Source of the DNA: Plasmodiophora brassicae
Taxonomy: Eukaryota; Endomyxa: Phytomyxea; Phytomyxea; Plasmodiophorida
Assembly: GCA_036867785.1 (NCBI GenBank)
Contig: CP145421.1
Location: 62,001 to 126,000 of the forward strand
DNA length: 64,000 nt
Direction: 5' to 3'
Shown here: one piece after another, positions 52,385-62,533 of the stretch
Layout of the letters: each line of letters starts with the position of its first letter
Position numbering within the stretch: position 1 is the first letter of the stretch
Made by a program: the position numbers and the translations under genes
Notes under the pieces: generated by a model
Database searches by the model: none
Told to the model about the DNA's origin: nothing
The model's input: the letters and a program-made list of their open reading frames with translations, nothing else

Positions 52385-55162
52385 ACCAATCCTTTGCGCC
52401 AAAAAAATGTGACGTCAGGTTGTCGGACTTCGCAGTTTTTGCGACCTGTCGGCGACAACGGATCGGCGATTCGATCAGTGGACAATCACGTTGTGTGTGT
52501 GCGACGCGACGATATCAGTACCTTAGTGCACCTCGCTCCGACGACGTCGTCTGGGGCTTGCTCTCGTACGTACGGTTGGATATTATGGGGGATGCTAACC
52601 CTATCATTGGTGCATTTCCTCGAGAAGGCTTTTTGGCTGCCGATGCGAGGAACGACCCTATTCTGAACCCGCGCCGTGGTGACGTCATCCCTGACGAAAT
52701 GGGCCGTCCGGGTAGACCAACGATGGCTGTATTCTGGCCTCCTAATGGACTGCCATCAGTCGATTTTGACTTCACTGCCGGCTTATCAGAAGACGTTGCA
52801 GGGATGTCTGCCGACCGCATCCGGTCGGCGGAATTCCAGCAGAAGTACCGCAACGAGATCGTCCTATCAGAATTTCTCAAGGACGAGATTCCGAAGCGCT
52901 TGGTTCCGTTGCAGGTGGATCCGTCCTCTATACGTGCGCTGGAATACTTGGACGAGTTTGCCCGCGGTCATCATACGCAGGCGTCCCTGCGTCGTTCGTT
53001 GGAAAGACTAAGGAAGGATGACATAAGACGCCAGGCCGAGTATACACAATTCGTAAGCACCTTGTCTGACAAATGTTATCTGTCTCTAATTCTGACAGTT
53101 TAAGGAATACGCTGCCAGCAAGGGCTGTCCTGTGGACGACCTTGAAGAATGTCTGAACGCCGATCCTGCTCTTTCGCTTCAACATTCTGGCGAGATCACC
53201 ACCATTGCCCAGCTACGTTCCTATCTGTCTGAGCTGGGCGTTTCTATACCATTCCTCGAGTATCGCGTATGCGGCTACGGTCACTTGTGGCCAGCCTGCG
53301 ATTCCCCACCGGACCGGGAGTGCTGCTTACAGGAGTCCGAACGGTTCTTTTATTTCTCCCGCATCCTGTTTCTCCAATCGCTGTTCCGGTCGGCGCACGT
53401 GTCTGGCATCATACGATCGGAAACCGAACGCCATCGAAATATTCTTTTGGGCGTTTCTTCGTCCGACAGTCTTCGCGACTGGACAGACGGCCAGTATTTC
53501 AGGGATACGTATGGCCCTTTCTTTCTGGAAGCGCTACGTTTCAACGAATACCCTCTCGCGGTGACATCTGGAATTGACGGGGCCGACGTCTTGCGGTGGG
53601 GATCGGAGTCGGTTACGCCGATCATCCAGATACTCTTGAATCTGCCCTCTGAGGTCAGGTGTAATCTCGGCCTTATTCATGCAGTCGGTTTGATACCGCA
53701 CATCGCGCGAGGTCATCGTGAAGCGTTTCTACGCCTGGACGCGTTCAAATTGAACTTGATGTTCCAACTCGGGTTCCCTGTGTTCGATCCGACAACTGGG
53801 ACTGCAACTGCAATGGCTGTTCTATCGTGCGCTGTACGTACTCCCTTCTACATCTGCTCATGTTGCTTCTGGTTTGATGTAGATTTTATTGTGGCAGACG
53901 TTAGACTACAAGGAGTTCAGCTTGACCACTCGTTGCTCCCAAGGCGGAAAGCAGGACGCCTGCAACAAATGCCACGTCCAAGGCTATCATTTCCCGGCGA
54001 GCCATGCGACCGTGTTTCCAGGTCTTTGGAGATGGTCTTCTGAAGATATTCTAGAGGCTGTAAGATATGGTGCCATTAACGAATTACTCGACCGCCTAAA
54101 GCTATGTACTCAGATGAGCAGATCGTTTTTCACGTCGATGACCGAAATAGGACGAAGCAAGTTCCCGGAAAGTCCAGAGTACCGCGATCACGATCGAACT
54201 AAACGGCAGAAATGCCAGTTTCTCAAGGATGCTCAACCGAAACTGGATGTCGAGACGCATCTACGAATGACATCTGGTGATACCGGTGGGCATCGAGTAC
54301 CTGGCCATGATATTTATTCTGTCGGGTTATTAAGCGGGTTCGGCCATGCTTCGCAGTACGTGCATGATCCTATGCATGCATTCTGTATGCGTGTTATCCC
54401 GCGTCTGCTCAAGTGCCTCGATTGGCATGGGAATGGAAAAGTTCTGCATTCTGAAGAGGTTTGGTCGCAGATTGCCTTACATCACCGTCAATCTCATGTG
54501 TGTATTAGATCGATCGTGCGTTTGGTCGCGTTGTCCCCGACATTCCCGTGTTGACGATCCCCAACAATGTCCGTTTTCCAGCGACGAATTTCGCTTCGTC
54601 TGCTGCAAGGCAGATTGATAGTGTGATGCAGTCGTTGGAGTGGCCAACCGGAGATTGCGACCGTGTGGAGAACCCGTACAAGCCCTCGATGAAATCTCAC
54701 GATTGGCTAACTTGGTCAAGTAATGTCGGAATTGCCATCGTTGCGGGTCTGGTTGGCAATACCCTGTTCAACAATTCCGATTCAGCCGTAGCCTGGGGAA
54801 CTGTTTTCACGTTTATGCACTCATCGATGATGATTCTGTCGAAGTCCTTCGACCGTTCGTCGTTTGACACTGTGGCGCAAACTTTCCTCGACGCTTGTGC
54901 CCGGCTGGAAACGGTGATTCCCGGCAAGCTGTTGACCATATCGGTAAGTGCCCGTTGAGTATCGTATATGTATACTCATTGCCACACTGTTGCTGTTCAG
55001 ATGCATTCGCTGATCCACCTTCCGGAAGTCATTCGCCAATGGGGCCCTATTTCTGGGTTCGCTTGGACGTATCCAATGGAACGGTGGATCAAGAGGATGA
55101 AGTCGATCCTGACATCTACGCAAGGGTTGACCATGAACATCGCCGGCAACCTTCAGCTGATC

Positions 55163-55176
55163 TCCGCAGCAGCGTT
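55163..55176 (+). repeat. target-site duplication of the LINE, left copy
   Basis: TCCGCAGCAGCGTT, exact match to 60412-60425. It lies within transposase exon 5. Confidence 0.95.
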
Positions 55177-55200
55177 AAGTTAAGTTAAGTTAAGTTTATT
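55177..55200 (-). repeat. LINE 3' simple-repeat tail (TTAAC)n
   Basis: Plus strand AAGTTAAGTTAAGTTAAG; in the element's sense about four TTAAC units at the 3' terminus instead of poly(A). This is usual for several LINE clades that end in short tandem repeats. Confidence 0.85.
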
Positions 55201-55634
55201 TGTGTTTCGCGCTTTTAACGCAGGCGCCTCGTTCTCGGATCCGAGGACCGTAGGGAGGCTCGCAGAACGCTCACTTTCCCCGACCTGGCAGAGCCGGTCT
55301 GTCACCTCTGTTCTGGGGTCTTGCAGGGTGGCGGCTCTGGGGCGAGTCTAAGGGCTCATCGAGTCCTCCAAGGTTCGTAGGTGATTGGTCTTCCTCACTT
55401 CGGTTGACCGGCCTACACTACTGACGACATCCACCCCCCTGTGGGAGGTGGTCACCTTTTTACAGGCGCCCCTTCACCTTCCACCTGCTCAATTGACCCC
55501 CTATGGTCAGTCCTAAACGACACTTAATTACTGGGCTGTCGGGCACCCACAGGACAAAGGCGGCGTTGCCTTGGTGGTGCAGCGCTTCTGCACCTTATAC
55601 GTTGTTCTTCGGCCTTCGGCCTGTTGCTTTGGCA

Positions 55635-58600
55635 TTAGATGAATATGCATCGTTTGGATTTTGCAGATTTGAGTATTCTTGTCATTTCGTCTTCGTACTT
55701 CCATAGAGCTTCTGCGAAGGAGTTTTTCCATAATCGTTCGTATGTTTCGCGCTCATGTTGTAGTTTGTGGCGTAGTGCAGTGCAGTGTACCAGTTGGTGT
55801 TCGATAGTCTCCTCAGCACTGTTGCAGTGCCTGCATTGGTCTGATTCTCCGGACATTGTTTTGTCAATATTGTGTAGGTGCTTACGCGCTGCACTGTGCC
55901 CGGACCGTGCTCTGTTGAGAAGTGGATGCGTATGTAGCTTTCTGCTGTTGAACGCGATGTCCCATGCGTCGTCTATGTATCGTTTTCGTTTCGGGTAGTC
56001 GTCCCACTTGCTGTCTTTGATGTTATTTGTTAGGTAGTCTTCTAGCCGCTCGGCTGCTAGTCGTCTTAGATGGAGTTTGTAGGAGGACAGGAGTGGTGTG
56101 TGGTTTACCCCACATTTTCCTTTCTTTGCTGCTCGCTTTGCGAGCTTGTCAATCTCCTCGTTATGACCTATTTCCAGGTATCTGATCCTTTTTCTGCTCT
56201 CCGAGTCTGTCTCCGAGTCGTCCTCGCTGCTTTCCTCAGTCAATGACGCATTTTGCGTAGGTAGTGAGTCGTGCAATGTGTTTGTGTTGTCCTCTTCTTC
56301 TGCCCTTTGGCCCGTGTGGTTCGTGCCGTCATTGGCTTTGCTTTTGTCTGCATCCGATGTTTGTGTTTGATTCCCCATCTGCGATCTGGGGTGGATTGGC
56401 GGGTTTTCGTAGTCTCGACTCGGGGTTTGGTCAGTGACTGTTTGCCTGGGTGGATTTTCTCTGTCAGTGTCCGTGTTTACATACGACTCCGAGCATTCGG
56501 TCTTCTGTGAACTTGTGTCCGTATTTTCTTCATCTGGTTTTGGGACGTGGCTGGGGATGAAGTGTATGTGTACCTCGTTGTTATTCTCTATTAGGTTGGC
56601 CAGCTTGTCAGCATTAGCTGCGACCTCGTCGTGCACCCTTTTTGGCCTTGTTGGGAGCGATTGCAGCTGTGTGATCCACGATAAGGAGTCCGAGAAGATG
56701 TGTACTTTGGTGTCGTTGAAGTTCTCATCGATGGCGACGTCCAGTCCGCATCCTAATGCAATGAGTTCTGTTTCGTAGCTGGAACGGACGATGACCGGGC
56801 TTAAGGCGGTTTCTCTCACTGTTTCAGTGGGCGGGTACTCCCTATTGTCTATGACGAGCGCAGCTGCTCCTGCGTTCTCCCCAGGGGTCAGGCTTCCATC
56901 AGTCCATATTTCTATAGGTGGTTCTTGGGGTAGTAGCTCGTCTGTGAGGTGTTTTTCGATCGCTTCTGATCTAGAACTCGTGTGGAATTGCACCTGATAG
57001 AGTTTTTCCAGTGTCTGTTCACTTAGTTTTACTTTTGGATGTACTTCAGTGTACGTTCTGGGCATGTCCTCGTTGAGGGTCTTCCCCACTATTCCTAGGG
57101 GGCTCCATCCATCTCCCTCACCGTCCCAAGTGCTGTATTCTCTACCTAGCAGGGTGTCATTGGCAATTGCTGACAGGACTGTCATGGTAGCGCTTGTGCA
57201 TATCGCGTCTCGTAATAGCGGAAATCCAGTCATTGCGTGTAGGAGGGGAATTGGTGTGGATCTGAACGCTCCTGAGTATGTCCTCATGTACTCATTGTAA
57301 GCTGTTTCTAGGGGCTTGATGGCACTTTTCATTTCTTTACCTGTTTCTGCCCCAAGTATCGGCATGTAGTAATTTAGTTTGCCCCCGATGAATCCTTTGC
57401 ATATTTGGTGGTATATTTTAATTGGGAAGTTGTATTTTAGCAGCGACCTGACTACTTTGCTTCTTTGTTTTATGCTGGCCGCTACACCATTAAGGTCGAT
57501 CATCATCATACCATGTCTGTTTTCCTCATTAGCCCTTAGTGTGATTCCTAGGTATTTGACCTCTGGTGCTGTCCTTATACTGGTTTTGTTTGTTTTAAGA
57601 GCGTCGTCCGGGTTGTACTCGTTGAATAATATTACCGTCTTGTCCCAGTTGATTTTAATATGGTTGGCATCGCACCACTTCATTAGTGCCGCGTTCTTTT
57701 TGTGTAGAGTGCGTTTCACTTGTTTCTTCGTTCTCCCAGTGGCCCAAGAGGCGATGTCATCTACATATATGTTGCTAGAGTCTTCGTCGAGTGGTGCATC
57801 GTAGACGTAAATAGCCCAGAGTAGGACACTGAGGCTGGATCCTTGCGGAATGCCACTGGTTTGAGGGTGTTGTTTGGAGGTGGATCCTCGGTGTGATACC
57901 TCGAACTTTCTGTTTTTGAGCCATTCATCGATTATGAGGATGAGGTATGGGTCAATTTGCATCTTACGCATTTTCGATATTAGTTTTATATGCTGCACCC
58001 TGTCGAAGGCTTTTGCGAAGTCGTAGAATATTGTTGCGAACTGCTGATTTTTGGCTGCTGCGCATCCTGCATGGTGAAGTAGGCGCATTAATGCTTGCGC
58101 TGTGTTGTGGGCTTCCCTACCCCCCGTCTGGTTTGTCGGGAGGTGCTGTTCTGCTTGGTGTCTAATTCGGGTTTCAATAATCGATTCAGTTATCTTGGCT
58201 AAGTTGGCCAGGAGGGCTATTGGGCGGTATTCGCCTGGTTTTGACTTCGGGATGGGCCTGACTTTGGCGATTTTGAGGTCGTTTGGGAAATGTCCGTATT
58301 TGATTATGTCATTGTTGATGGCTGCCAGGAAATAGGTCGCTATGGTCTCGTCCTCGCACGCTCTCTTTATGAGTGCGTTGGTGACGCCATCGTAGCCTCC
58401 GGCGGATCTCGTTTTGGCTCGTTTTAGGGCCTTGTCAAGTTCTCTTTGTGTGATCGGCTCTGGTGGTTGGATTTCATTTTCTGCTTGTAACTCCATGATT
58501 AGTGATTGGTGCGTGATATCTTCTTCTTCCGTCACTTTTAGGTCGTCAGCGTTATAGATGTTTGCGAATGTTTTTGCGATTTCTTCTGTTTCTAATCCTG

Positions 58601-60389
58601 CTCTTTCCGTATTGGTTCTGAGGGGCTGTCGTTTGCTGTTCAGGTCGGGGTTGATTTGCTTAATGAGTTTCCAAGTAGCAGCGCCTGTGGAGTCTGCGAT
58701 AGCCGTCTCTGCCAGGGCTGTGTATTTCTCGAGCTTTGCTTCTTTGTACTCTCTCAGTACCTCTTTGTTCGTGACTCGCACTGTTTCGCGCAGTTCTTCT
58801 ATGTGTGGCTCCGGTTTCTTCTCTCGTTTGGCCTTACGGAGCTGTTCATTTGCCTGTTCTTTTTTGCAGCATGCTTCGGCGAGGGCTGGGGTCCAGAACC
58901 TATGAGTTTCTTTTGGTACTGTTTTGTACGCTATACTTTCCATGATAATGCTGTTCAGTTTGCTTAGGTGGGCGTGGTCGTTACTTTCATTTTCTAGTGC
59001 TAATGATATGTTTTCTACTGTCAGGTTAATGTCTGTTGTTGTTTTGGTGTCGCTTCCGTCATAAGATTCTTCATTGGCGCCAACTGGGATTAATGTTTCT
59101 GTGATCGTGATTACATGGTCGCTATCCATGGCAGGGCCTGTCTTCCAAGCAACGATGTCTTCTCGTGCTTCACTGTTGCACATGGTGATGTCTAGGACGC
59201 TGCCTTTTTCCTCGTTGGCTGGGTCGTATCTCGTGGGTAGTGCTATATTGTTTAGGACCTCGAACTCTGTTAGCAGCGAGTCTATCTCGTGTTTTCGGGC
59301 CGTCACCGTGGGATCGAATCGACGGTCACGCGTATTAAGGTCTCCTGTGATTATTGTAGGTCTGTTCTCTTTTTCGACTAAGCGTTCTATTTCTGCCCAG
59401 TATGCCTTTCGCGTTCCCCGCTTTACATCCGGGGCGATGTATGGGTGAATGAGTAGCATTACGTTGTTGATTATTGCCACCTGAGTAGCTATTCTTTTGT
59501 TTTCAAAACGAGCAAGCGGTTCCAGTTGTTCCTTAGGAAACTCTTTGACGTCCGTGTTCTTTGTCCAGAAAATTCCCGACTGCGTATTCAGATCAGTGTG
59601 CATGTGGTTGGGGAAATGTGCTATCTGCCTCCTGTGTCCCAGTTCCGAGATGCATAGTATGTGGATATTGTTCTGTTTTGCATATTCTGACAGCCGCTCT
59701 GCTTTGAGCTTGGTTAGTGTTCGGGCATTCCATTGCCCAATGCTTAGCGTAGCAATTTCCTCGTCCTCCGGGTTTGGATCCTGTCGAGGGTCTACCGTGG
59801 TGATATACTCTAATATTGATGTCTGCCTGGATGTCGGCTTGTTGCTAGGCCCGTTGCCTGGCGGGGGGATTCTATATATTGCATCTCGCGCTTCTTCAAG
59901 CCTCTTGTTGTAGGCTGTGTTGCACAGTGGTCGTGCTATTAGTGGCTCGTGGCCTTTATTTGTGGGTGCACCTGTGGCTGTTGAGTTTGTATTGGACGCT
60001 GGGGGTAGATGTGGTATGGAGACTCGCGTGGGCAATTCGGGAGGTCGAGTTTGTTTGTTGTGTTCGTTCACAGTGTACCGCTCGTGCGGTTGGGTAATGT
60101 ACCGCTCGTGCGGTTGGGTAAGGTACCGTTCGTTCGGTTGGGTAAGGCACCGCTCGTGCGGTTGGGTAGGGCTCCGCTCGTGCGGTAGGTGCAGGTGTGT
60201 GTCCTGCATGGAATGGGTTCGCCGTTTGTTGCTAGCGGCTGTGTAGCCCTCCTGCTGATCGCAGGTAGCTAGAGGGGCCAGAGCCGCCCGACCAGTGCGG
60301 TCTTCTGGGCGGCTGCCTGGGGCGCTGTACGCGTCGCCCACATGGGTCCCTCTCCCACTCTGGTTCTTGATCTTGACGACGACCTCCAT
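55635..60389 (-). CDS. LINE polyprotein: endonuclease, reverse transcriptase, RNase H, zinc motif
   Basis: About 1,584 residues from ATG 60389 (the frame is also open further upstream, but that is transposase sequence). N-terminal region: low complexity, with a heptad repeat TQPHERY (residues ~75-105). AP-type endonuclease from about residue 214 (LSIGQWNARTL, ILCISELGH, ITGDLNTRD, DSDHVI). RT (about 690-960): VRPIPKSKPGEYRPIAL, YDFAKAFDRV, TSGIPQGSSLSVLLWA, IYVDDIASW. RNase H from about 1155: IEIWTDGSLTPG, SSYETELIAL, VHIFSDSLSW, HFIPSHV. Then a ~120-residue polar insertion before GHNEEIDKLAKRAAK. Near the C terminus: zinc motif CRHCNSAEETIEHQLVHC. No frameshift or stop, so it may be active. 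No separate ORF1 is present. Confidence 0.93.
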   Translation of the reverse strand: MEVVVKIKNQSGRGTHVGDAYSAPGSRPEDRTGRAALAPLATCDQQEGYTAASNKRRTHSMQDTHLHLPHERSPTQPHERCLTQPNERYLTQPHERYITQPHERYTVNEHNKQTRPPELPTRVSIPHLPPASNTNSTATGAPTNKGHEPLIARPLCNTAYNKRLEEARDAIYRIPPPGNGPSNKPTSRQTSILEYITTVDPRQDPNPEDEEIATLSIGQWNARTLTKLKAERLSEYAKQNNIHILCISELGHRRQIAHFPNHMHTDLNTQSGIFWTKNTDVKEFPKEQLEPLARFENKRIATQVAIINNVMLLIHPYIAPDVKRGTRKAYWAEIERLVEKENRPTIITGDLNTRDRRFDPTVTARKHEIDSLLTEFEVLNNIALPTRYDPANEEKGSVLDITMCNSEAREDIVAWKTGPAMDSDHVITITETLIPVGANEESYDGSDTKTTTDINLTVENISLALENESNDHAHLSKLNSIIMESIAYKTVPKETHRFWTPALAEACCKKEQANEQLRKAKREKKPEPHIEELRETVRVTNKEVLREYKEAKLEKYTALAETAIADSTGAATWKLIKQINPDLNSKRQPLRTNTERAGLETEEIAKTFANIYNADDLKVTEEEDITHQSLIMELQAENEIQPPEPITQRELDKALKRAKTRSAGGYDGVTNALIKRACEDETIATYFLAAINNDIIKYGHFPNDLKIAKVRPIPKSKPGEYRPIALLANLAKITESIIETRIRHQAEQHLPTNQTGGREAHNTAQALMRLLHHAGCAAAKNQQFATIFYDFAKAFDRVQHIKLISKMRKMQIDPYLILIIDEWLKNRKFEVSHRGSTSKQHPQTSGIPQGSSLSVLLWAIYVYDAPLDEDSSNIYVDDIASWATGRTKKQVKRTLHKKNAALMKWCDANHIKINWDKTVILFNEYNPDDALKTNKTSIRTAPEVKYLGITLRANEENRHGMMMIDLNGVAASIKQRSKVVRSLLKYNFPIKIYHQICKGFIGGKLNYYMPILGAETGKEMKSAIKPLETAYNEYMRTYSGAFRSTPIPLLHAMTGFPLLRDAICTSATMTVLSAIANDTLLGREYSTWDGEGDGWSPLGIVGKTLNEDMPRTYTEVHPKVKLSEQTLEKLYQVQFHTSSRSEAIEKHLTDELLPQEPPIEIWTDGSLTPGENAGAAALVIDNREYPPTETVRETALSPVIVRSSYETELIALGCGLDVAIDENFNDTKVHIFSDSLSWITQLQSLPTRPKRVHDEVAANADKLANLIENNNEVHIHFIPSHVPKPDEENTDTSSQKTECSESYVNTDTDRENPPRQTVTDQTPSRDYENPPIHPRSQMGNQTQTSDADKSKANDGTNHTGQRAEEEDNTNTLHDSLPTQNASLTEESSEDDSETDSESRKRIRYLEIGHNEEIDKLAKRAAKKGKCGVNHTPLLSSYKLHLRRLAAERLEDYLTNNIKDSKWDDYPKRKRYIDDAWDIAFNSRKLHTHPLLNRARSGHSAARKHLHNIDKTMSGESDQCRHCNSAEETIEHQLVHCTALRHKLQHERETYERLWKNSFAEALWKYEDEMTRILKSAKSKRCIFI
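60067..60190 (-). repeat. 21-bp minisatellite inside the LINE ORF
   Basis: About five units of roughly 21 bp around ACCGCTCGTGCGGTTGGGTA, in frame, encoding TQPHERY-type heptads (variants TQPNERY, TQPHERC). Confidence 0.88.
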
Positions 60390-60411
60390 CTCACGGCATT
60401 TTCGCGGACTG

Positions 60412-60425
60412 TCCGCAGCAGCGTT
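60412..60425 (+). repeat. target-site duplication of the LINE, right copy
   Basis: TCCGCAGCAGCGTT, directly after the LINE 5' end (element sense reversed). Confidence 0.95.
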
Positions 60426-61532
60426 GCTGAGGCTGGACTTACACGAACGGTACACGTTCGACAACGATAACCCATATTTGTTCGGGTGCCCGGACTCGTT
60501 TCCGGTGTCGTTACCGATTGTGTTCCAAGGCCATATCAAGTCGTACGTCTTGAATGATATGGAGCGTGCGTGACTGCATGCGACACTGATCGACGAGGAG
60601 CAATGGCCCACCATTTGGAACCATCCATGGAGGCGCCAATACGTGCTCCTCGTCAAGCAGTTCGAGCGTTCCACTGGAAATCTGATTTCGTCCTATCATC
60701 ACGTCAAGTGCCAGCTCTCCAACTTTGACGCATTCTGTCAGACTGGAGACATTCAGCGGCAGTTCCAAGGTCTATGTCTTCCAAGTCGCCTGGATTGCTG
60801 TGATCGTCTTCTCGTTGGTACGTGTGTCTTATGGCGAATGTTGCTGTTAATCAGATTTAACCGTTGCAGATCTTAGGCGCGTGTCTCTTCCGAACGCAGG
60901 ATGCTGATACCTCCTACCAGAAGTCGAGCAATTGTCACTTCTTGGCGAACTTCACTGACGACGGCCTCTACCTTGGAACAGCCGCGATGTTCTGCATGCT
61001 GGAACTACCGTATCTCGATGACCATGGCCAATCTGACATTTTCCCTATTATCCGCGTTTCCGCCTGGAAGAAGCTCAAGCGCGTTGGGGGCCTTGTCGGT
61101 GGGAGACTGCCACAGTATATCAGAGGTTCACTCAATCTTTGTTGATGTCTCTCATGTATTGAGTTGTACAATTGTTCAGGAAATCCTATCCGACCTGGTG
61201 ATGACGAATCGCCATGGGTTGCTGCCGATGAGATCGAAAGCAACAATGTGGTCCTTGTTTCCTGCCAAATTCCATATGATGGCCGTCGTGTTCACGCTAA
61301 ACTTGTCTGCGTAGTTCCTCGTGAGAGGGCGCGCCTTTCGCGGTGCCGGCTCGGTATTTACCACCAACGCACCTTTCTGTTCCGTCCCGAGGGTGCGTCT
61401 CCACCACACGATTGTTGAATACGGGCCCGATGCTGCACCTCCGCCACACACTGACAAGGTGGCGCGCGATCCAAATTCCGATCCGGGCCCCAATACCGAC
61501 GACTACTTGGCACACGCGTCCTCATTCTTCAA

Positions 61533-62533
61533 ATGCCGTCACCGGGTTACCAACAGTTTGTCGGGCGAGGGCCCCACCAGCCCCGGACGCCGGAACGCAA
61601 GGCGCTGTGTGCCTGGTTTCCGAGCGTGTATGCTAGGTACTGCTCCTGTGTGCGTGTGTATCCGAAATCGACGACGCTCATTACTCCCGTCTTTCAGTAT
61701 TTACACTTCAGGGCAGCGAGAGATCAACGATCCGGTTAAGAACGCGATCCTACACCAGAGGATCCTGTCGGAAGGGCCTGTGCGGTTGGGTTTGCCCGCC
61801 GAAGACTGGACCTTGGAGGACACTCGTCAGCGTATGTCGACCATGTAGAATTTCACGTTAGAGTCGTTCTAATTTGTCGAAGTCATCAAACAACATCGGA
61901 GGTCACTTCACCGGAAGTTGGGTCAAGTTCGTCGGCGAAACTCATCAGCTGCGGCGTCTGACCGTCCGCGGTGCAATGCTATTTTCAAGGATCTTTCACG
62001 TACGTCGAGCACTTCCGTCTCTGGGGACTAATTTGATACCGGTCTATTTGATGTGCAGTTGAAGATGATCACTTGTTCAACTTCTTGGCACAGATACGAA
62101 ACGAGTTCGTCAATATGGCGGAACAGCCCATTTTCGCCAGTGATTCCTTTCGTTCGGTATTTTCAGAGGCCATCAAGAGGGCGCTGCGAGACGCGGTACG
62201 TATTCGATGGTTCTGACGACCCCATTAGTCCCAGTATCAAGGGGCGCAGCAGCATGGCCAAAATCGTACGCAACGACAACGGTAACATCATATGTTGCCT
62301 CATTGCTTTATGTATGAATTTAGGTGGAATTGCGGGCAGGCGCGTTGGAGGGTACGGCCGCTTTTGTTGGCGTCCAGTTGTATCATCTGATCAGAATTGC
62401 AGATTATAGAACACGAGGATGTACGAGGGCGGCGGATATGCAACGTACGAAATTTGTTCCACTTGCCGATCCTGACGGCACGTCGACGTCGCGGTCGGGT
62501 GGATCGGCGCCCATCAAGAAACAGTTACAATAA
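61533..62533 (+). CDS. second gene of the Tnp2-like transposon, unknown function
   Basis: Six exons (61533-61636, 61698-61831, 61883-61999, 62059-62195, 62242-62281, 62340-62533) with introns of 46-61 nt, all in phase, give about 241 residues. It begins MPSPGYQQFVGRGPHQP and continues with a helical segment (INDPVKNAILHQRILSE), an Arg/Ser-rich basic part (exon 3: KQHRRSLHRKLGQVRRR), an acidic/helical segment (DDHLFNFLAQIRNEFVNMAE, FRSVFSEAIKRALRD) and a C-terminal helix (GTAAFVGVQLYHLIRIADYR). I do not recognise a family. Its position just inside the right terminal motif, and a basic domain that could bind DNA, suggest an accessory transposon protein analogous to TnpA; that is inference. In exon 3 a second frame also looks protein-like, but only the chosen one fits both splice phases. 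Confidence 0.5.

Larger units (their letters stand above)
55177..60411 (-). mobile_element. full-length LINE (EN-RT-RNase H) inserted in the Tnp2-like gene
   Basis: 5,235 bp flanked by the exact 14-bp target duplication TCCGCAGCAGCGTT (55163-55176 and 60412-60425). The 3' end (low-coordinate side) is a simple repeat tail, four TTAAC units in the element's sense, followed by the duplication. The single ORF starts only 22 nt from the 5' end. Base composition and codon usage are clearly more AT-rich than in the host genes of the first 23 kb. Domain order and RNase H suggest the I/Jockey-like part of the LINE tree; the clade is not established. Confidence 0.92.
52585..61418 (+). pseudogene. Tnp2-like transposase gene, split by LINE insertion
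   Basis: Exons 52585-53052, 53099-53833, 53898-54458, 54509-54943, 55001-55176 [LINE] 60426-about 60813, about 60870-61098, 61180-61418; introns 46-81 nt, phases consistent. Tnp2-family landmarks: DACNKCHVQGYHFPASH (zinc-ligand CxxC motif), a region ending YVHDPMHAFCMRVI (the D-x-MH motif of Tnp2 transposases), and IHLPEVIRQWGPISGFAWTYPMERWIKRMKS, which resembles the DUF4218 domain usually following Tnp2. The C terminus SPWVAADEIESNNVVLVSCQ resembles the tail of CACTA transposases. Removing the LINE and one 14-nt duplication restores the frame (AAALLRLDLHERY). An in-frame TGA at 60571-60573 also interrupts it, so the copy is probably dead. The exon border near 60813 is uncertain. Confidence 0.75.

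Noticed and set aside
55177-55200. TTAAG/TTAAC repeats as an interstitial telomere
   Set aside because: Only about four units, placed exactly between a LINE 3' end and its target duplication, so it is the LINE tail.
60390-60674. 95-codon N-terminal extension of the LINE ORF
   Set aside because: It lies outside the LINE boundary set by the target duplication and is antisense of the transposase exon.
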